This document shows, one piece after another, positions 61,373 to 64,000 of a DNA stretch of 64,000 nucleotides (position 1 is its first letter; each line of letters starts with the position of its first letter). Made by a program: the position numbers and the translations under genes. The stretch spans positions 9,073 through 73,072 of the forward strand of contig VWZX01001052.1 of assembly GCA_013399015.1 (NCBI GenBank), given 5' to 3'. The notes below the pieces were generated by a model. The model saw nothing but the letters and a program-made list of their open reading frames with translations, was not told where the DNA came from and searched no databases. The DNA is from Galbula dea (lineage: Eukaryota; Chordata; Aves; Piciformes; Galbulidae).

Positions 61373-63360
61373 TCCTCCTTGCTGCCAATCCTCATGGCAA
61401 GCATCTCACTTGCCCAGGAGGACCCTCAGGGTCACACCAAGGGTCTTGCTCTCCCAACTCTACTGTATGCCCCATGAAGCCACCCCACTGCAGGTCCTCT
61501 CTCCACCCCTACATGTGTTAAGTTGGTTTTACAAAGCCCAAATCACATGGGCTAGGAGACCTGCTGGTGGCCTCAGTGGTAGCACCATGGTGGGAAGGAG
61601 AAGGAGCAAGGTCAAATCCTGCCACAGCACCCACCAGGTCAGAGGGAGCCCAAACAGCTCCAAAGCCACTGGGTGCAGGCTGTGATGTCAGCCCTGAGCT
61701 GCAGGAACAGGACCATCCACTGCCACAGGTTGGGTTTGAGCTTCAGGGCATCTGAGCTTCTGTTCATGATGCTTGAGTGTCCATGAGGTGACACAGTGCT
61801 TGGTTGTAAAGTCCAAAGATTGCAAGGAAAAAAGCCCCAAAACCTTCTGGCATGGTCCCAGGGATGTCACAGCTCAAAACCAGGCCTCCAGGATGTGGCT
61901 TTTTCCTGCCCACAAATAGCAGAGTGGTGGGAGATCCACCTGAGGTCATGCAGAGGGTGACTGAAGGTCAGCTGAGCAGGGGCTGGAGCTGAACTCCTCT
62001 TTTGGAGCTGCTCTGGGTCTCCAGCAGCAAGGAGGACAAACTCCCTTGGGTTGTGGCAGCCAGAACTAGCCATTTTCTGGAGCAGTTTCAGTCCCTTTCT
62101 GCAGGGTGAGGGTGTGCAGTTGAGGAGTCTGATGTTTTCTAGCCCCAGAGATGTTAGCTTCCCTTCGTGCTCTGCTCTAGCTGCATTACAAAGGTTCTCT
62201 GGAAGGATTTCCTGAAGGCTCCAGGATTGTCTCCTGCAAACAAAGGCCTCTCAGGTCACCTCCATGGGATGCTGTGGTGGATCTGAGGCCACCATGAGCT
62301 CAGTGTGGCTCCAGGCTGCCCTGTTTTAAAGGCAGGTGATGCAAAGAGTAGAACAGCAATTGAAAAATGAAAAGAGACTGATCCCAGTCCTTGGCCTCCT
62401 CTCATTTCCAGGTAATGGTGTGCTTGGAAGCACTGAATTCCTCAGTTTCTCAGGTGTTTGGCTGGGAAGTCCCATGGCTCAAAGAGCAACCTCTTGCCCA
62501 GCACCCTTGCTGAGCACCTCTGCCTCTTGTCAGCCACATGTCCTCCTCTGCCTCCTCCTCTCACCACCATGGGCTTTGACCCTCCTCTGGCTGTGTTTTG
62601 TCCCTTGGCCTGAAGAGTTGCCCAAGCCAACTGCTCCACTAGGAATGTGGGAAGGTTCCAAGCAGCACTGGTTACCTCTGAGAGCTGGGTGAGATTCTGC
62701 TGCCTGCAGCACCCAGCAGAAGGGATGGAGTGGGGAAAGCCCCTGGAAAACAACACCAGAGCCAGCCCAGTGCTGGTGGATTCCTCTCCCCAGCCAGAGC
62801 AGACTGAGCTGCTGCAGCAAGTTCATGCACTTCAGGTGCCACCATGGTCCCTCCCAGGTTGGTCCAGACCACCCAAGGTCACTCACAGTGTGTGACCTGC
62901 AGGTCACCCAAGCCCACAGTGATGCTGGGGTGGTTGCCTGGGCCAAGGGCTTGCTTTCAAAGTCACAGTGAATGCTTCACTGCTGCTCTGCTGCTCTCCA
63001 CCTCTAGACACTGCCTTCCTAAGGCACACCAAGAGGAGGTCTCCAAACACTCTCCACATCCTTTCCCAACAGCAGCCAACTCACCCCCTGCCTTGGGATG
63101 AACTTTGGGACAAGGACAGCCACAAACCCAGGGCTCTGCCAGACCCTAGCAGATTTACAGGGAGGAGGAGAAGGAGATGATGCACAATCCTGTGTTTCAC
63201 AGAGTGGGGCAGTAGCACCCAACTGACATGGGTGCTCCCTGATGGGTGCTCTCTGATGGGTGCTCTGCATGTGCAAAATGAGACCCTGGTCCCTGGCCTT
63301 AGTTCCTTGCTAAGACACAACCAAGCTCATGGCATTGCTGGCTTCCTTTGGAGAGCTACA

Positions 63361-63925
63361 TCCCAGAATGCCAGCATGGTTGGGGTTGGAAGGGACCTCT
63401 GGGGATCATCCAGTCCATCCCCCTGCTCCAGCAGGGTCACCCATGGCAGCTTGCCCAGGGTCACCTCCAGCTACCTTAGGAATCTCTCCACACAAGGAGA
63501 CTCCACAACCTCTCTGCAAAGCCTGGGCCAGGGCTCCAACACCCTCACACCAAACAAGCTTCTCCTCCTGCTCAGCTGGAGCCTCCTGGCTTCCAGTTTG
63601 TGCCCAGTGCCCCTTGGGCTGGCCCTGGGCACCACTGAGCAGAGTCTGGCCCCAGCCTCTTGCCCCCAGCCTTCAGCTCTTGCTCAGCACTGAGCAGCTC
63701 CCCTCTGGGGCTGCTCTTCTCCAGGCTCAGCAGCCCCAGGGCTCTCAGCCTTTCCTCCTGCCAGAGCTGCTCCAGGTCCCTCAGCATCTTGGGAGCCTCC
63801 AATGGACTCTCTCCAGCAGTTCCTTGTCTCTCTGCAACTGGGGAGCCCAGAGCTGGACATAATACTCCAGATGTGACCTTAAATTCTCAATGCTGAGCAT
63901 GCTAAGGGTCACCAGCCTCCTCCTG
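63361..63925 (-). mobile_element. CR1 LINE fragment
   Basis: Minus-strand CR1: CCCAGAATGCCAGCATGGTT to CTGGACATAATACTCCAGAT. About 565 bp near the right edge. Confidence 0.9.
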
Positions 63926-64000
63926 GGACACAAACCATTTCAGCCCCCAAAGCCACATGCCCTGCACTGGTGCCTCCACCCCTGCCAGCATTATCAGAAG

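Larger units (their letters stand above)
57735..64000. other. Region upstream of SCN4A exon c1
   Basis: 6.3 kb with CR1s at 57898-58125, 60893-61372 and 63361-63925 and a candidate muscle promoter at 59113-59137. The SCN4A 5' UTR exon must lie here or beyond the edge. No neighbouring gene was recognised. Confidence 0.7.

Overview
This window is from a bird nuclear chromosome. It holds three vertebrate genes, all on the minus strand and split by GT-AG introns (plus two exceptional ones): growth hormone (GH, 321-5229), the B-cell receptor subunit Ig-beta (CD79B, 10323-16680) and the skeletal-muscle sodium channel Nav1.4 (SCN4A, coding 21268-57699). SCN4A-CD79B-GH in one orientation matches the order known on human 17q23. 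The GH sequence is bird-like, and about 26 CR1 LINE fragments cover roughly 10.7 kb (about 17 percent, summed by eye). That is high for a bird. CR1-rich groups such as woodpeckers are one possibility, but I cannot name the species.

Layout. 1-125: tandem repeat at the left edge. 222-5327: complete GH gene with five exons, poly(A) signal and TATA box. 5330-9508: intergenic, with a 550-bp GA-rich tandem repeat and one CR1. 9509-16680: complete CD79B with six exons. 16681-19366: intergenic, no gene seen. 19367-57734: SCN4A with an inferred 1.9-kb 3' UTR, 25 coding exons and introns carrying many CR1s and two minisatellites. 57735-64000: upstream of the first coding exon. It holds a candidate muscle-type promoter, three CR1s and the missing 5' UTR exon, with no other gene recognised.

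The joined exons are all in frame: GH 217 aa, CD79B 226 aa, Nav1.4 1838 aa. They keep the expected functional residues: four GH cysteines, the CD79B ITAM, and in Nav1.4 the DEKA filter, IFM gate, S4 charges, ankyrin motif, IQ motif and C-terminal ESLV. The three genes act in different tissues (pituitary, B cells, skeletal muscle), so this is a conserved neighbourhood, not an operon-like unit.

The most interesting features are two non-GT-AG introns in SCN4A. One is an AT-AC intron just before the inactivation-gate exon, with a 29-bp minisatellite ending about 40 nt from its acceptor. The other is a U12-type intron with a perfect ATATCCTT donor whose 3' end reads AA instead of AC. I found no evidence of an undescribed gene system.
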